Source: Pseudomonas sp. PA15(2017)
GTDB taxonomy: Bacteria > Pseudomonadota > Gammaproteobacteria > Pseudomonadales > Pseudomonadaceae
Assembly (NCBI RefSeq): GCF_001945395.1
Contig: NZ_MSXV01000052.1
Span: 124,001-188,000, forward strand
Length of the DNA stretch: 64,000 bases
Direction: 5' to 3'
Shown here: positions 43,416 through 52,325 of the stretch, piece by piece
How the letters are laid out: every line of letters starts with the position of its first letter
Numbering within the stretch: the first letter of the stretch is position 1
Translations under genes and position numbers: made by a program
Notes under the pieces: model-generated
The model's database searches: none
Told to the model about the DNA's origin: nothing
The model's input: the letters and a program-made list of their open reading frames with translations, nothing else

Positions 43416-44768
43416 ATGTCCGATCGCTACCTCAACTTCGCCAATACGCCGGCCGGCCGTCGCCTGGTCGGTGCGCTCGGGCTGCCGGCGCCACTGCCAC
43501 TGGAGCGCTGGGTGGCGGGCCGCAATCGGCCCTTGGAAGGTGCGCTGCTGATCGGTGGCGAGGGCGAACTGGGCGCCGCGGTGGCAGGCTTCGCCAAGCG
43601 CCTGACCGACGAGCTGTTCGCGCCCCTTGACGGGCAGTCCCTGCCCCGCTGGACCGCCGAACACGGCCCCAAACTCAAGGGGCTGGTGTTCGATGCCAGC
43701 AACCTGCAGCGCTTCGAAGATCTCGACGCCCTGCGCCAGTTCTTCCAGCCCGCACTGAAGAATCTCGATCGCTGCCCTCACGTGGTGGTACTCGGTCGCG
43801 CGCCAGAGACGCTGGCCGACCCGCAGGCCTCGAGCGTGCAACGCGCACTGGAAGGCTTCACCCGCTCGCTGGCCAAGGAGATCCGCCGCGGCGGTACCGT
43901 GCAGTTGCTGCACGTCGACCCCGGCGCGGAAGACCAACTCGAAGGCGCGCTGCGCTTTCTGCTGTCGCCCAAGAGCGCTTACATCTCGGCCCAGGTGCTA
44001 CGCCTGCAGCCTTGCGCCGGGCAGGTCAGCGACTGGACGCGCCCGCTGGCCGGCAAGACCGCACTGGTCACCGGCGCCAGCCGCGGCATCGGCGCCGCCA
44101 TCGCCGAAACCCTGGCCCGCGACGGCGCCACGGTACTGCTGCTGGACGTGCCGCCCGCCAAGGACGCCCTCGATGCCCTTGCCGCGCGCCTGGGCAGCCG
44201 CAGCCTTGCGCTGGACATCTGCGCCGAAGACGCACCGGCCAGGCTGGTCGAGGCACTGCCCGAGGGCGTCGATATCGTCGTGCACAACGCCGGCATCACC
44301 CGCGACAAGACCCTGGCGAAAATGAGCGAGGGGCTGTGGGAATCGGTGATCGACGTCAATCTGCGCGCCCCGCAGCAGCTCACCGCCGCCCTGCTGGAGG
44401 CCGGCACCCTGCGCGACGACGGCCGCGTGGTGCTGATCGCCTCGCTCAGCGGCATCGCCGGTAACGTCGGGCAAACCAACTACGCGACCAGCAAGGCCGG
44501 GCTGATCGGCCTGGCCCAAAGCTGGGCACCGACCCTGGCGCAGCGCGGTATCAGCATCAATGCGGTGGCGCCGGGCTTTATCGAAACGAGCATGACCGCG
44601 GCCATTCCCTTCACCATCCGCGAGGCTGGGCGGCGTATGAACTCGATGAACCAGGGCGGCCTGCCCCAAGATGTCGCCGAAGCGGTGGCCTGGTTCGCGC
44701 AACCCGGCTCGGGTGCGGTCAGCGGACAAGTGTTGCGGGTTTGCGGGCAGAGCCTGCTGGGCGCCTGA
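43416..44768 (+). CDS. Two-domain FabG-type 3-ketoacyl reductase (FabG4-like)
   Basis: This 450-residue protein is about twice the length of ordinary FabG. The N-terminal 205 residues form a degenerate Rossmann-like domain without clear catalytic residues. The C-terminal half is a complete short-chain reductase with the cofactor motif TGASRGIGAAIAETLA (about residue 219), NAG in VHNAGITRDK, and the Ser-Tyr-Lys triad in ASLSGIAG and NYATSKAG. This is the layout of high-molecular-weight FabG4 of mycobacteria, which reduces 3-ketoacyl-CoA rather than ACP. The start at 43416 has GGAG eight bases upstream. It is flanked by thiolase and MaoC genes. Confidence 0.87.
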   Translation: MSDRYLNFANTPAGRRLVGALGLPAPLPLERWVAGRNRPLEGALLIGGEGELGAAVAGFAKRLTDELFAPLDGQSLPRWTAEHGPKLKGLVFDASNLQRFEDLDALRQFFQPALKNLDRCPHVVVLGRAPETLADPQASSVQRALEGFTRSLAKEIRRGGTVQLLHVDPGAEDQLEGALRFLLSPKSAYISAQVLRLQPCAGQVSDWTRPLAGKTALVTGASRGIGAAIAETLARDGATVLLLDVPPAKDALDALAARLGSRSLALDICAEDAPARLVEALPEGVDIVVHNAGITRDKTLAKMSEGLWESVIDVNLRAPQQLTAALLEAGTLRDDGRVVLIASLSGIAGNVGQTNYATSKAGLIGLAQSWAPTLAQRGISINAVAPGFIETSMTAAIPFTIREAGRRMNSMNQGGLPQDVAEAVAWFAQPGSGAVSGQVLRVCGQSLLGA

Positions 44769-45200
44769 TCACAAGGTTGCCCCACGACCGCGACGTCGGA
44801 ATTCCACCGGCGTCGCGCCGACCCAGCGTATGAAGGCGCGGCAAAAGGTGCTGGGTTCGAAGAAGCCGGTGCGCTCGGCGATCCGTTCGATGCGCTCCTC
44901 GGTATCCACCAGCAGGCGCTTGGCCAGGTTGCAGCGGCAATCGTTGAGCAGTTCATTGAAGCGCACGTCGGCCTGGGCCAGCTGTTCTCGCAGCCGGCGC
45001 ACCGGCATGCCCAGGCGAGCAGCGACCTGTTCGAGGCTTGCGCCTTCGCTCAGTAACTGGTCGATCAGCCGGCTGACCTCGAAGACCAGCTGGGGCCGCG
45101 CCTGACCGGCGCCTGCGGGTAGCGAGGTGCGCAAGCACAGGAAACCTGGCATCAGGGCGGGCGGGAGCGTGACGACCCTGTGCTTGTCCAGGTTGGGCAT
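44769..45200 (-). CDS. Minimal AraC-family DNA-binding protein
   Basis: This 143-residue protein is close to a bare AraC DNA-binding domain. Both helix-turn-helix motifs are present: LEQVAARLGMPVRRLREQL (about residue 54) and IERIAERTGFFEPSTFCRAF near 100, followed by the family WVGATPVEFRR. There is only a 40-residue N-terminal extension and no ligand-binding domain. The start at 45200 has AGGAA upstream; a GTG at 45239 would add 13 residues. It sits between the FabG and MaoC genes, ends at the base next to the fabG stop, and is divergent from the MaoC gene, so it may regulate the acyl-CoA cluster. Confidence 0.78.
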   Translation of the reverse strand: MPNLDKHRVVTLPPALMPGFLCLRTSLPAGAGQARPQLVFEVSRLIDQLLSEGASLEQVAARLGMPVRRLREQLAQADVRFNELLNDCRCNLAKRLLVDTEERIERIAERTGFFEPSTFCRAFIRWVGATPVEFRRRGRGATL

Positions 45201-45375
45201 GCTGCATTTCCTGCGTGGGTAGTGGCTGGGCGAATTCACTCATCAGCGTAGGCAGCTTTCGCCGCTAATGCTCGGGTAACCGGCAATCGTTTGCGCACTT
45301 GGCACCAATAGGCGCTGGCTAATGTCCTAAATCTCGACGAGAGTAAGCACAAACCACCTTGCAGCGGAGCGCACG

Positions 45376-46227
45376 ATGGCAACCGAATGGCTCGATTTGC
45401 ACACCCCGCCGGCATTGCCCGGCATGCTCCTGCGCGCCGCAACCCGGCGTGGGATCACCGGCAAGGTTCTGCCGCACCGCGGGCTGCGCTGCACGGTGAG
45501 CGTGGATGCCGGGCACCTGGCCCGTTATCGCCAGCTATGCGGCTTCACCGACGAGGCCCGCCTGCCGGCTACCTATCCGCACGTACTGGCCTTCACCCTG
45601 CAGATGAAACTGCTTACCGAGGCGGATTTTCCCTTCCCGCCCCTCGGCCTGGTGCACCTGGAAAACCGCATCCGCGTGGTGCGTCAACTGGCCGGTCTGG
45701 GGCCCTTCACCCTGAGCGTGGAGGCCAGCAACTTGGCGCCCCACGGCAAGGGTGCGGTGTTCAGCGTGATCACCCGACTCGAGGATCAACTGGGCCTGCT
45801 CTGGGAGGGCGACAGTCGCATCCTCTGCCGCGGCGTCAAGCTCGACGGGCCGACCATAGGCCGCAGCGAACCACCCAGCCTGCCGATGGACGCGCTGGAC
45901 AGCTGGCAGGCGCCGTCGAACATCGGCCGCCACTATGCGCGGGTCTCGGGGGACTACAACCCCATCCACCTGTCGACCTTGAGCGCCAAGCCATTCGGCT
46001 TCCCCCACGCCATCGCCCACGGCCTGTGGAACAAGGCCCGCGCCCTGGCAGCGCTGCATGCCCATCTGCCAGCCTCGGGCTATAGCGTCGAAGTACGCTT
46101 CCAGAAGCCGGTTTTACTGCCAAGCACTCTGCGCATGCGTGCCAGCCTGCCAGCCGCTGAGGGCCAGTTCGACCTGCAGGGCAAGGACGATGTGCCGCAC
46201 TTGGCCGGTTACTGGCAGGTCATCTGA
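45376..46227 (+). CDS. MaoC-family enoyl-CoA hydratase
   Basis: This 283-residue protein has a degenerate N-terminal hotdog and a C-terminal MaoC domain with the hydratase 2 motif: aspartate and histidine in YARVSGDYNPIHLS (about residue 193), then FPHAIAHGLW. It hydrates trans-2-enoyl-CoA to R-3-hydroxyacyl-CoA, or the reverse. No signal peptide is seen. Thiolase, FabG and MaoC activities fit a route between R-3-hydroxyacyl-CoA and acyl-CoA, for lipid or polyhydroxyalkanoate metabolism; no PHA synthase is in the window. Confidence 0.85.
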   Translation: MATEWLDLHTPPALPGMLLRAATRRGITGKVLPHRGLRCTVSVDAGHLARYRQLCGFTDEARLPATYPHVLAFTLQMKLLTEADFPFPPLGLVHLENRIRVVRQLAGLGPFTLSVEASNLAPHGKGAVFSVITRLEDQLGLLWEGDSRILCRGVKLDGPTIGRSEPPSLPMDALDSWQAPSNIGRHYARVSGDYNPIHLSTLSAKPFGFPHAIAHGLWNKARALAALHAHLPASGYSVEVRFQKPVLLPSTLRMRASLPAAEGQFDLQGKDDVPHLAGYWQVI

Positions 46228-46268
46228 GCCCGTGAAAGAATGTGCGTCCTCTGCCTCCGAGACGCCGC

Positions 46269-46571
46269 ATGAACATTGCCGAACTCACCGCCCGCCTGCA
46301 CGCCATTCGTGATCGCAACGACTGGCGCCAATTCCATGCCCCGAAGAACCTGGCCATGGCCGCCAGCGTGGAAATGGCCGAGCTGGTGGAAATCTTCCAG
46401 TGGCTTAGTGAAGAGCAGTCGCGCACCCTGCCGGCAGACAAACTCGAGCATGCTGGCCAGGAAATCGGTGACGTGGTGCTTTATCTGCTGCTCCTGTGCA
46501 GCGAGCTGGGCCTGGACATGGAGCAGGTGGTGCGCGCCAAGCTGGCCGATAGCGAACGGCGGTTCGCCTGA
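46269..46571 (+). CDS. MazG-like nucleotide pyrophosphohydrolase
   Basis: This 100-residue helical protein has the all-alpha NTP pyrophosphatase pattern: metal-binding glutamates in SVEMAELVEIFQWL (about residue 34) and in EIGDVVLYLLLL (about 67). Family members such as RS21-C6/MazG clean up non-canonical or excess dNTPs. The start at 46269 lies 41 bases after the MaoC gene; the next gene overlaps its stop, so it is cotranscribed with cmoM. Confidence 0.85.
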   Translation: MNIAELTARLHAIRDRNDWRQFHAPKNLAMAASVEMAELVEIFQWLSEEQSRTLPADKLEHAGQEIGDVVLYLLLLCSELGLDMEQVVRAKLADSERRFA

Positions 46572-47320
46572 TGAGCGACCGGCACTTCGATGAACTGGCG
46601 ACCCGCTTCGCCGAGAAGATCTACGGCGGTGCCAAAGGTGCGATCCGCCTCGCGGTACTGCAGGCCGACCTCGCCGAAGCCTTGCCCGAACGCCCGCTGC
46701 GGGTACTCGACGTCGGTGCCGGCCTGGGCCATATGGCGCTGTGGCTGGCCGAGCGTGGTCATCACGTCACCCTGGCCGAGCCTGCCGCCCCCATGCTCGC
46801 CGGGGCCCGCGAGCGCTTCGCCCAAGCCGGCGTAACCGCCACGGTCATCCACGCGCCCTGGCAGGATCTGCCGGGCCGTTTCGAGGCGCCCTTCGACCTG
46901 GTCATCTGTCACGCGGTGCTCGAATGGCTGGCCGAACCGGCTGCCATCCTGCCCGCCTTGCACGGCCTGACCGCCGCCGAGGGCTGGCTGTCCCTGGCGT
47001 TCTACAACAAGGATGCGCTGATCTACCGCAACCTGCTCAAGGGTCACCTGCGCAAACTGCGCAAGGACGAATTCGCCGGAGAAAAGCAAAGCCTGACGCC
47101 GCAGCGCCCCCTCGACCCGCGGGAACTCGAATCGCAACTTGCCACCCATTGGCAGGTCGAACACAGGAGCGGCGTACGGGTGTTCCACGACTACATGCCA
47201 CGGGATTTCCAGGCCAAGGCGCAAATTGCCGACCTGCTGGAGATGGAACTGGCGCACCGTCGCCATCCGGCCTTTGCCGGACTCGGACGCTACCTGCACT
47301 GGATCTGCCGGCCACGCTGA
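46571..47320 (+). CDS. cmoM: tRNA 5-carboxymethoxyuridine methyltransferase
   Basis: This 249-residue methyltransferase matches E. coli CmoM (formerly SmtA) throughout. Examples are the N-terminal DRHFDELATRFAEKIYG and AIRLAVLQADL, the SAM-binding LDVGAGLGHMALWLAERGH, CHAVLEWLAEP, LSLAFYN and the C-terminal GVRVFHDYMP and LGRYLH. It methylates cmo5U to mcmo5U at the wobble position of tRNAs, including tRNA-Thr(TGT)-type species in E. coli. Its ATG overlaps the stop of the preceding gene. Confidence 0.9.
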   Translation: MSDRHFDELATRFAEKIYGGAKGAIRLAVLQADLAEALPERPLRVLDVGAGLGHMALWLAERGHHVTLAEPAAPMLAGARERFAQAGVTATVIHAPWQDLPGRFEAPFDLVICHAVLEWLAEPAAILPALHGLTAAEGWLSLAFYNKDALIYRNLLKGHLRKLRKDEFAGEKQSLTPQRPLDPRELESQLATHWQVEHRSGVRVFHDYMPRDFQAKAQIADLLEMELAHRRHPAFAGLGRYLHWICRPR

Positions 47321-47345
47321 ACCCTGCTCTGCCAGGAGATACGCC

Positions 47346-47963
47346 ATGAAACGTTTTGCGCTGCTGCTGTTCACCACCGCCCTGGCCGCCTGCCAGAGCC
47401 ATAATCCGTACACCACCGACTCAGCGCCCATTCCGCCAGCGCCGCCGGGCGCCGCCAACCATTTCGATCGCAGTGCCTACCCCGCCGCACCGCGCGACTA
47501 CGCGGCCTACCGCAGCTGGGCCTGGCAGCAGCGCCCGGCCGGCAGCGCCTGGGCCAGCGCCGATCTGGTGCAGGACGCCCTCAACAATGCCTTGGATCAG
47601 CGCGGCCTGCGCCCAGCCCAGGGCAGTGCCGCCGCCGACCTCAAGGTACGCACCGACACCCGCCTGGAACGCCGCGTGCGTCAGGTGGCCGACAGCTATG
47701 ACCCTTACTACGGTGGCGGTTATGGCAGCTTCGGCAACCGTGGCTACTATGGCAACGGCGTCGGCGTGGGGGCCCGCGTGCCGCTGACCCGCACCTATGA
47801 AGAGGAGGTCGTGGTGGTGCGCATCGATTTCTTCGACGGCCGCAGCGGCGCGCACGTGTGGAGCGGCCAGGCCGAAATGCGCAGCAGTGGCAGCCAGGCC
47901 GAGCGCGCCGACGCCTTGCGCAAGGCCGTCAGTGACGCCCTCGACGAATACCCGCCAGCATGA
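47346..47963 (+). CDS. DUF4136 lipoprotein, first of a tandem pair
   Basis: This 205-residue protein has a lipoprotein signal with lipobox LAAC (cysteine 16), followed by a proline-rich linker and a DUF4136 domain: DYAAYRSWAWQQ, LNNALDQRGLRP and RIDFFDGRSGAHVWSG. A glycine-tyrosine-rich segment (GGGYGSFGNRGYYG, about residue 123) is typical. It should be anchored in the outer membrane. The ATG at 47346 lies 26 bases after cmoM. Function is unknown. Confidence 0.82.
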   Translation: MKRFALLLFTTALAACQSHNPYTTDSAPIPPAPPGAANHFDRSAYPAAPRDYAAYRSWAWQQRPAGSAWASADLVQDALNNALDQRGLRPAQGSAAADLKVRTDTRLERRVRQVADSYDPYYGGGYGSFGNRGYYGNGVGVGARVPLTRTYEEEVVVVRIDFFDGRSGAHVWSGQAEMRSSGSQAERADALRKAVSDALDEYPPA

Positions 47964-47995
47964 ACCACCCCATCGATGGATTCAGGAGAAAACCG

Positions 47996-48559
47996 ATGCG
48001 CCGTCTGCCTCTGCTACTGATTCCCGTGCTGCTGTTGCTCGGCGCCTGCCAGAGTCAGCAGATCAACCGCGACTTCGACGCCAGCCGCGATTTCGCTGCA
48101 TATCGCAGTTGGAGTTGGCAAGAGCCGGCGGTGCAGTACAAGCCCGACGACCCGCGTATCCGCAGTGACCTCACCGAGCAGCGCCTGCGTAGCGCCGTGG
48201 CCGATCAGCTCGACCAGCGCGGCTTGCGCCCGGCAGCAGCTGGCGCCAAGGGCGATCTGCAGGTACAGGTCTGGCTGGTTGTCGATGACCGCCAGCAGCA
48301 GGTCAATAGCGGCTTCGGTGGTGGTTTCGGCGGTTACTGGGGCCCTTACTGGGGTGGCCCGGCCTACAATGAAACCCGCACCATCGACTACAAGGTAGCG
48401 ACCGTGCAGGTCGACTTGTTCGATGGCAAGGACGGCAAGCTGGTGTGGCGCGCCAGCGACGAGCGGATCGTGCGCAATGCCGCCGGCAACCCGACCGAGC
48501 GGGAAGCGGAAATCCGCGAAACCGTCGGCCGTGTGCTCAGCCAATATCCGCCGCGCTAA
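47996..48559 (+). CDS. DUF4136 lipoprotein, second of a tandem pair
   Basis: This 187-residue protein is a paralogue of the preceding one: lipobox LGAC (cysteine 18), then DFAAYRSWSWQE, VADQLDQRGLRP, a GFGGGFGGYWGPYWGG stretch and VDLFDGKDGKLVWRA. The start at 47996 has CAGGAG upstream. Thirty-three bases separate the pair, so they are likely cotranscribed and arose by duplication. Function is unknown. Confidence 0.82.
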   Translation: MRRLPLLLIPVLLLLGACQSQQINRDFDASRDFAAYRSWSWQEPAVQYKPDDPRIRSDLTEQRLRSAVADQLDQRGLRPAAAGAKGDLQVQVWLVVDDRQQQVNSGFGGGFGGYWGPYWGGPAYNETRTIDYKVATVQVDLFDGKDGKLVWRASDERIVRNAAGNPTEREAEIRETVGRVLSQYPPR

Positions 48560-48820
48560 GAGCCTGGCCTTTATGCGCATGCAGCGGCAACCACAAGGCA
48601 GAAGCGGAGATCGTTGCTTCACCTGAAGGAACGGGCGGGGGCGTCCAGTCCACGCCCATGACTCTTCGCGGGCATGGCCCGCTCCCATAGATAGTTACCA
48701 GTCCATCCTACGGGAACGATCGGCCGCTCCCGCGCCAAGGCTACAATCGCTTCGCGAGGTCGACGCTGCCACGCACAGCGTGGAGACCGAAGCGCCTACC
48801 GGCTCTGGTTATCGCGGCAT
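48560..48820. other. Repeat-bearing spacer
   Basis: This 261-base gap between converging genes holds the second copy of a dispersed palindromic repeat (48628-48687) and no convincing gene. Confidence 0.45.
48628..48687. repeat. Dispersed palindromic repeat, copy 2 (inverted)
   Basis: Read on the minus strand this segment matches copy 1 at 39506-39568, beginning TGGGAGCGGGCCATG and containing GGGCGTGGACTGGACGCC. Both copies lie in spacers near gene ends. Confidence 0.6.
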
Positions 48821-49756
48821 CTAACCGCGGCCAAAGCGGTAGAACAGGTTCGGCTCGCTGACGATGTACAGGTTGCCCTCGTCATCGAAGGTCATGCCCT
48901 CGCCTTGGGGAATCGCTTTGCCAAGGCCGGCGAAGTCGCTGTTCAGGGTGCGGAAACCGATCAGCTTGCCGCTGTCACCATCGAGCTCCATGATCCGCTT
49001 CGACTCGTCACTGAGCAGCGCCAGGTGTCCGGTACGCTCATCGAAATGCACCGACGACAGGTCGGTGGCGAATACCGAGTCGCGGATCCAGTCCTCGTGG
49101 TCGAGGATCTCGAGACCGAAATTCCCCTTGATGCTGCTTTTCAATCCCCGAATCTCATAGAGCTTCATCGGCGAGTATTCTTTGGCGACGAACAGTCGGT
49201 CGCGCGCCCGGTCATAGCCGACGCCCTCGAATCCCTGGTTGCCATCGCGCTGAATGCCCAGGGTCAGGGCGCGATAGTCCTCGCGGAACAATGCACCGGA
49301 ACGCTCGGGCACCGGCACCACCACCAGGCCGTGCTCGCGCTCCTCGGCCAAGAGCAGCAAGCCATCACCCAGGTAAGTCACCCCCTCGACATCACTGAAG
49401 CCGCTCAGCGGATAGCGCGCCAGCACCTCGCCGTCCTTGCTCATGGCCAACAGTTCTTCGGGGTTGTTGAGCACTGCCCAAAGCTGGTCACGCTGCTCGT
49501 CGTAGCTGAGGCCGGACAGGTTGTCCTCCACACCGCCGACTACCTTGGCATCCACCTGCACTTTGTAGTCTCGGCCCAGCAGGCTGCCCGGCGCCCATTG
49601 AGACACCGCCGGCGTGGTCAGCCAGTAATAGAGGCGATCATCCAGGTGCAGCGCGCGCATCTGATAGGCGGCGGCGAACAGCACGGCAAACAGCAACCAC
49701 ATCCATGGGCGCAGAACGGGCAGGCGGGAAAAAGCCCGCTTGGCGACAGATAGCAT
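48821..49756 (-). CDS. SdiA-regulated (YjiK-like) beta-propeller protein, membrane-anchored
   Basis: This 311-residue protein has an N-terminal membrane segment (about residues 16-34) and a periplasmic SdiA-regulated domain built from repeated short beta sheets. Landmarks are VGGVEDNLSGLSYDE, LSGFSDVEGVTYLGDG, GFEGVGYDRARDRLFVAKE and PQGEGMTFDDEGNLYIVSEPN. The family is a calcium-binding-like six-bladed propeller of unknown function. The start at 49756 is chosen because conserved sequence begins there. It is divergent from the bacteriophytochrome gene. Confidence 0.82.
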   Translation of the reverse strand: MLSVAKRAFSRLPVLRPWMWLLFAVLFAAAYQMRALHLDDRLYYWLTTPAVSQWAPGSLLGRDYKVQVDAKVVGGVEDNLSGLSYDEQRDQLWAVLNNPEELLAMSKDGEVLARYPLSGFSDVEGVTYLGDGLLLLAEEREHGLVVVPVPERSGALFREDYRALTLGIQRDGNQGFEGVGYDRARDRLFVAKEYSPMKLYEIRGLKSSIKGNFGLEILDHEDWIRDSVFATDLSSVHFDERTGHLALLSDESKRIMELDGDSGKLIGFRTLNSDFAGLGKAIPQGEGMTFDDEGNLYIVSEPNLFYRFGRG

Positions 49757-50050
49757 GAGAAGTCTCGACGTGGGAGGTGCGGGGCAGCGTGCCTGAGCAA
49801 TGTTGCAATTACGCGGCACGCACGACGGCATTGAGAGAGGCGCCTGCCTGGGAAGTTCCTCACCACCCGGTTATGGCCAGCACTCCACTGCCGCCCGGCA
49901 GCTCCTGCCGATGATGGTTTACCCAGCCCGAAAGACCGTGCAGACTGCCGCAAGACAGTGCGCATCGCAGAGGCGATGGCGGCCAGCCCCGGCTGCCCGT
50001 GCCCCGCAAGACTATCCATGCCGCGCGGCCTGGAACTGAAGGAGATCATC
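49757..50050. promoter_or_regulatory. Divergent promoter region upstream of the bacteriophytochrome
   Basis: No convincing gene is seen in these 294 bases. The GAAGGAG just before 50051 supports a TTG start for the phytochrome gene. No heme oxygenase gene is present here. Confidence 0.4.
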
Positions 50051-52309
50051 TTGGCGTCCAGTGAAACCAGCACCTCCTTGAGCATTGCGATCGCCAACTG
50101 CGCCAAGGAATCCATCCATACTCCCGGCAGCATTCAGCCACAGGGTTTCCTGATGGTGTTCGACGAGCAGACGCTAAGGGTGCTGCAAGTGAGCGAGAAC
50201 GTCGCCGACTGGCTGGATCTCGAGCCGGACTGGCTGCTGGGTCGTCATCTGGACGCGCTGCTCGAAGACGGCACCGTGCTGGCCGAGCGCCTGGCGCAAT
50301 TATCCGACGACGACACCACGCCCTTTCATATCGGTGACGTGCGTTTTCGCGAAGGCAGCCGCCGTGGCGAGATGACGGCGATGGTCGCCCACCGTTTCGA
50401 CCAGGTGCTGATCGCCGAATTCGAGACCACCAGCAACGTGATCACCGCTTACAACACCCTTTACCCGATGGTGCGCACCTTCATCGGCCACCTGCAGGGC
50501 GCCGAGGACATCGACGAGCTGTGCGCGTTGTCGGTGGCCGAGGTCAAGCGCGTGACCGGTTTCGGCCGGGTGAAAATCTACAGCTTCGACCCTGAAGGCA
50601 ATGGCCTGGTGCTCGCCGAGAAGCTCGACGAGGGTTACCCCAGCTACCTGGGCCTCAGCTTCCCGGCTTCGGACATTCCGACCCAGGCCCGCCAGCTTTA
50701 CGTGGCCAACCGCATCCGCGTGATCGAAGACGCCAACTACCAGCCCTCGCCGCTGCGCCCGGCCTGCAACCCGCTGACCGGCAAGCCGCTGGATCTCAGC
50801 TACGCGACCCTGCGCAGCGTGTCGCCGGTGCACCTGCAGTACATGCGCAACATGCAGACCATCGCCTCGATGTCGATCTCCATCGTGGTCGAGGGCCAGC
50901 TGTGGGGGCTGATTTCCTGCCACCACGCCAGCGCCCGCTCGGTCGGTTTCCAGACCCGCACCGCCTGCGAACTGCTGGGGCGCATGCTGTCGTTGCAGAT
51001 CGAGGCGAAGATCGCCCACGCGCGCACCCAGCACCTCTTGCAACTGCGCCGCCACATCGTGCAGATGCTGTCGGCGATGGCCGACCGCGACAGCGTCAGC
51101 GAAGGCTTGCTGGCATTGCCCGATACCTTCCTCGACTTCGCCCAGGCCAGCGGCGCAGCGATCATCTCCTCCTCGCACTGCGACCTGATCGGCCAGACGC
51201 CGCCGCGTGACCAGGTCAACGCCCTCGTACAATGGCTGGGCGCCCGCCCGGGCGAGGACCTGTTCCAGACCGACAACGTGGGCCGCGACATCCCGCAATT
51301 GCCGGAGCTGGCCAAGCACGTCGGCGGCCTGCTGGCCGTGGCCATCTCGGAAATTCACTCTCACTACCTGATGTGGTTCAAGCCGGAGCAGAAGCGCGTG
51401 GTCGAATGGGCTGGCAAGCCCGAGAAGGCGGTCAGCGCCAGCGGCGCCCTCAGCCCGCGCAACAGCTTCGCGCGCTGGCAGGAAGAAATCAGCGGTTTCT
51501 CTACGCCCTGGCATCCCCAGGAGCCGGAAAGCGCCCTGGAGCTGCGCAACGCGGTGCTCGGTATCGTGCTGCGCAAGGCCGAGGAAATGGCCCAGCTGGC
51601 CAATGACCTGAAGAAAACCAACAAGGAGCTCGAGGCCTTCTCCTACAGCGTTTCCCACGACCTGCGCGCGCCGCTGCGGCATATCGCCGGCTACGCTGAG
51701 CTGCTGGGCGATTTCGAAGGCGCCAAGCTGTCCGAGCGAGGGGTGCGTTTTCTCGAGCACATCACCGAATCGGCACGTTTTGCCGGTACCCTGGTGGACA
51801 ACCTGCTGAGCTTTTCGCAGATGGGCCGCTCGGCGCTGCGCTTCACGGACGTCAATCTGCAGGCGCTGGTCGAATCGATCCGTGAGGAAATGAAACCCGA
51901 TTACCAGAGTCGAAACCTGGAATGGCACATCCAGCCGCTGCCGCGGGTGGTCGCCGATGCCGCTTTCCTGCACCTGGCCCTGCGCAATCTGCTGGCCAAT
52001 GCGATCAAGTACAGCCGCGAGCGTGACCCGGCGATCATCGTGGTCGGCGCCCAGGAACACGACGACGAGGTGGTCATCTTTGTGCGCGACAACGGCGTAG
52101 GCTTCAATATGGAGTACGTCGACAAGCTGTTCGGCGTGTTCCAGCGTCTGCACCGCATGGAGGAATTCGAAGGGACCGGCATCGGCCTGGCCAGCGTACG
52201 ACGTATAATCGAGCGTCACGATGGACGAGTCTGGGCCGAGGGCAAGATCGATCAGGGCGCCACTTTCTATTTCGCGTTACCCAAACGCCACCACCCCGTC
52301 ATGTCATGA
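50051..52309 (+). CDS. bphP: Bacteriophytochrome sensor histidine kinase
   Basis: This 752-residue red/far-red photoreceptor kinase has the full PAS-GAF-PHY-HisKA-HATPase layout. The biliverdin-binding cysteine is in ANCAKESIH near the N-terminus (about residue 17), followed by PGSIQPQG. The GAF domain shows PASDIP and SVSPVHLQYMRNM, and the PHY tongue carries PRNSF. The kinase has H-box SVSHDLRAPLRH, N-box NLLANAIKYS and DNGVGFN. The start is a TTG at 50051 with GAAGGAG seven bases upstream, which gives a normal phytochrome N-terminus; no upstream ATG has a better site. A single-domain response regulator gene follows by 16 bases, as in the cyanobacterial Cph1-Rcp1 pair. No bphO is adjacent. 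Confidence 0.92.
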   Translation: MASSETSTSLSIAIANCAKESIHTPGSIQPQGFLMVFDEQTLRVLQVSENVADWLDLEPDWLLGRHLDALLEDGTVLAERLAQLSDDDTTPFHIGDVRFREGSRRGEMTAMVAHRFDQVLIAEFETTSNVITAYNTLYPMVRTFIGHLQGAEDIDELCALSVAEVKRVTGFGRVKIYSFDPEGNGLVLAEKLDEGYPSYLGLSFPASDIPTQARQLYVANRIRVIEDANYQPSPLRPACNPLTGKPLDLSYATLRSVSPVHLQYMRNMQTIASMSISIVVEGQLWGLISCHHASARSVGFQTRTACELLGRMLSLQIEAKIAHARTQHLLQLRRHIVQMLSAMADRDSVSEGLLALPDTFLDFAQASGAAIISSSHCDLIGQTPPRDQVNALVQWLGARPGEDLFQTDNVGRDIPQLPELAKHVGGLLAVAISEIHSHYLMWFKPEQKRVVEWAGKPEKAVSASGALSPRNSFARWQEEISGFSTPWHPQEPESALELRNAVLGIVLRKAEEMAQLANDLKKTNKELEAFSYSVSHDLRAPLRHIAGYAELLGDFEGAKLSERGVRFLEHITESARFAGTLVDNLLSFSQMGRSALRFTDVNLQALVESIREEMKPDYQSRNLEWHIQPLPRVVADAAFLHLALRNLLANAIKYSRERDPAIIVVGAQEHDDEVVIFVRDNGVGFNMEYVDKLFGVFQRLHRMEEFEGTGIGLASVRRIIERHDGRVWAEGKIDQGATFYFALPKRHHPVMS

Positions 52310-52325
52310 CGGGTCGAGGACTTTA

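Noticed and set aside
50300..52219. A 639-codon minus-strand frame antisense to bphP
   Set aside because: It is a shadow of the phytochrome gene, rich in His, Gln, Val and Arg with no domain.
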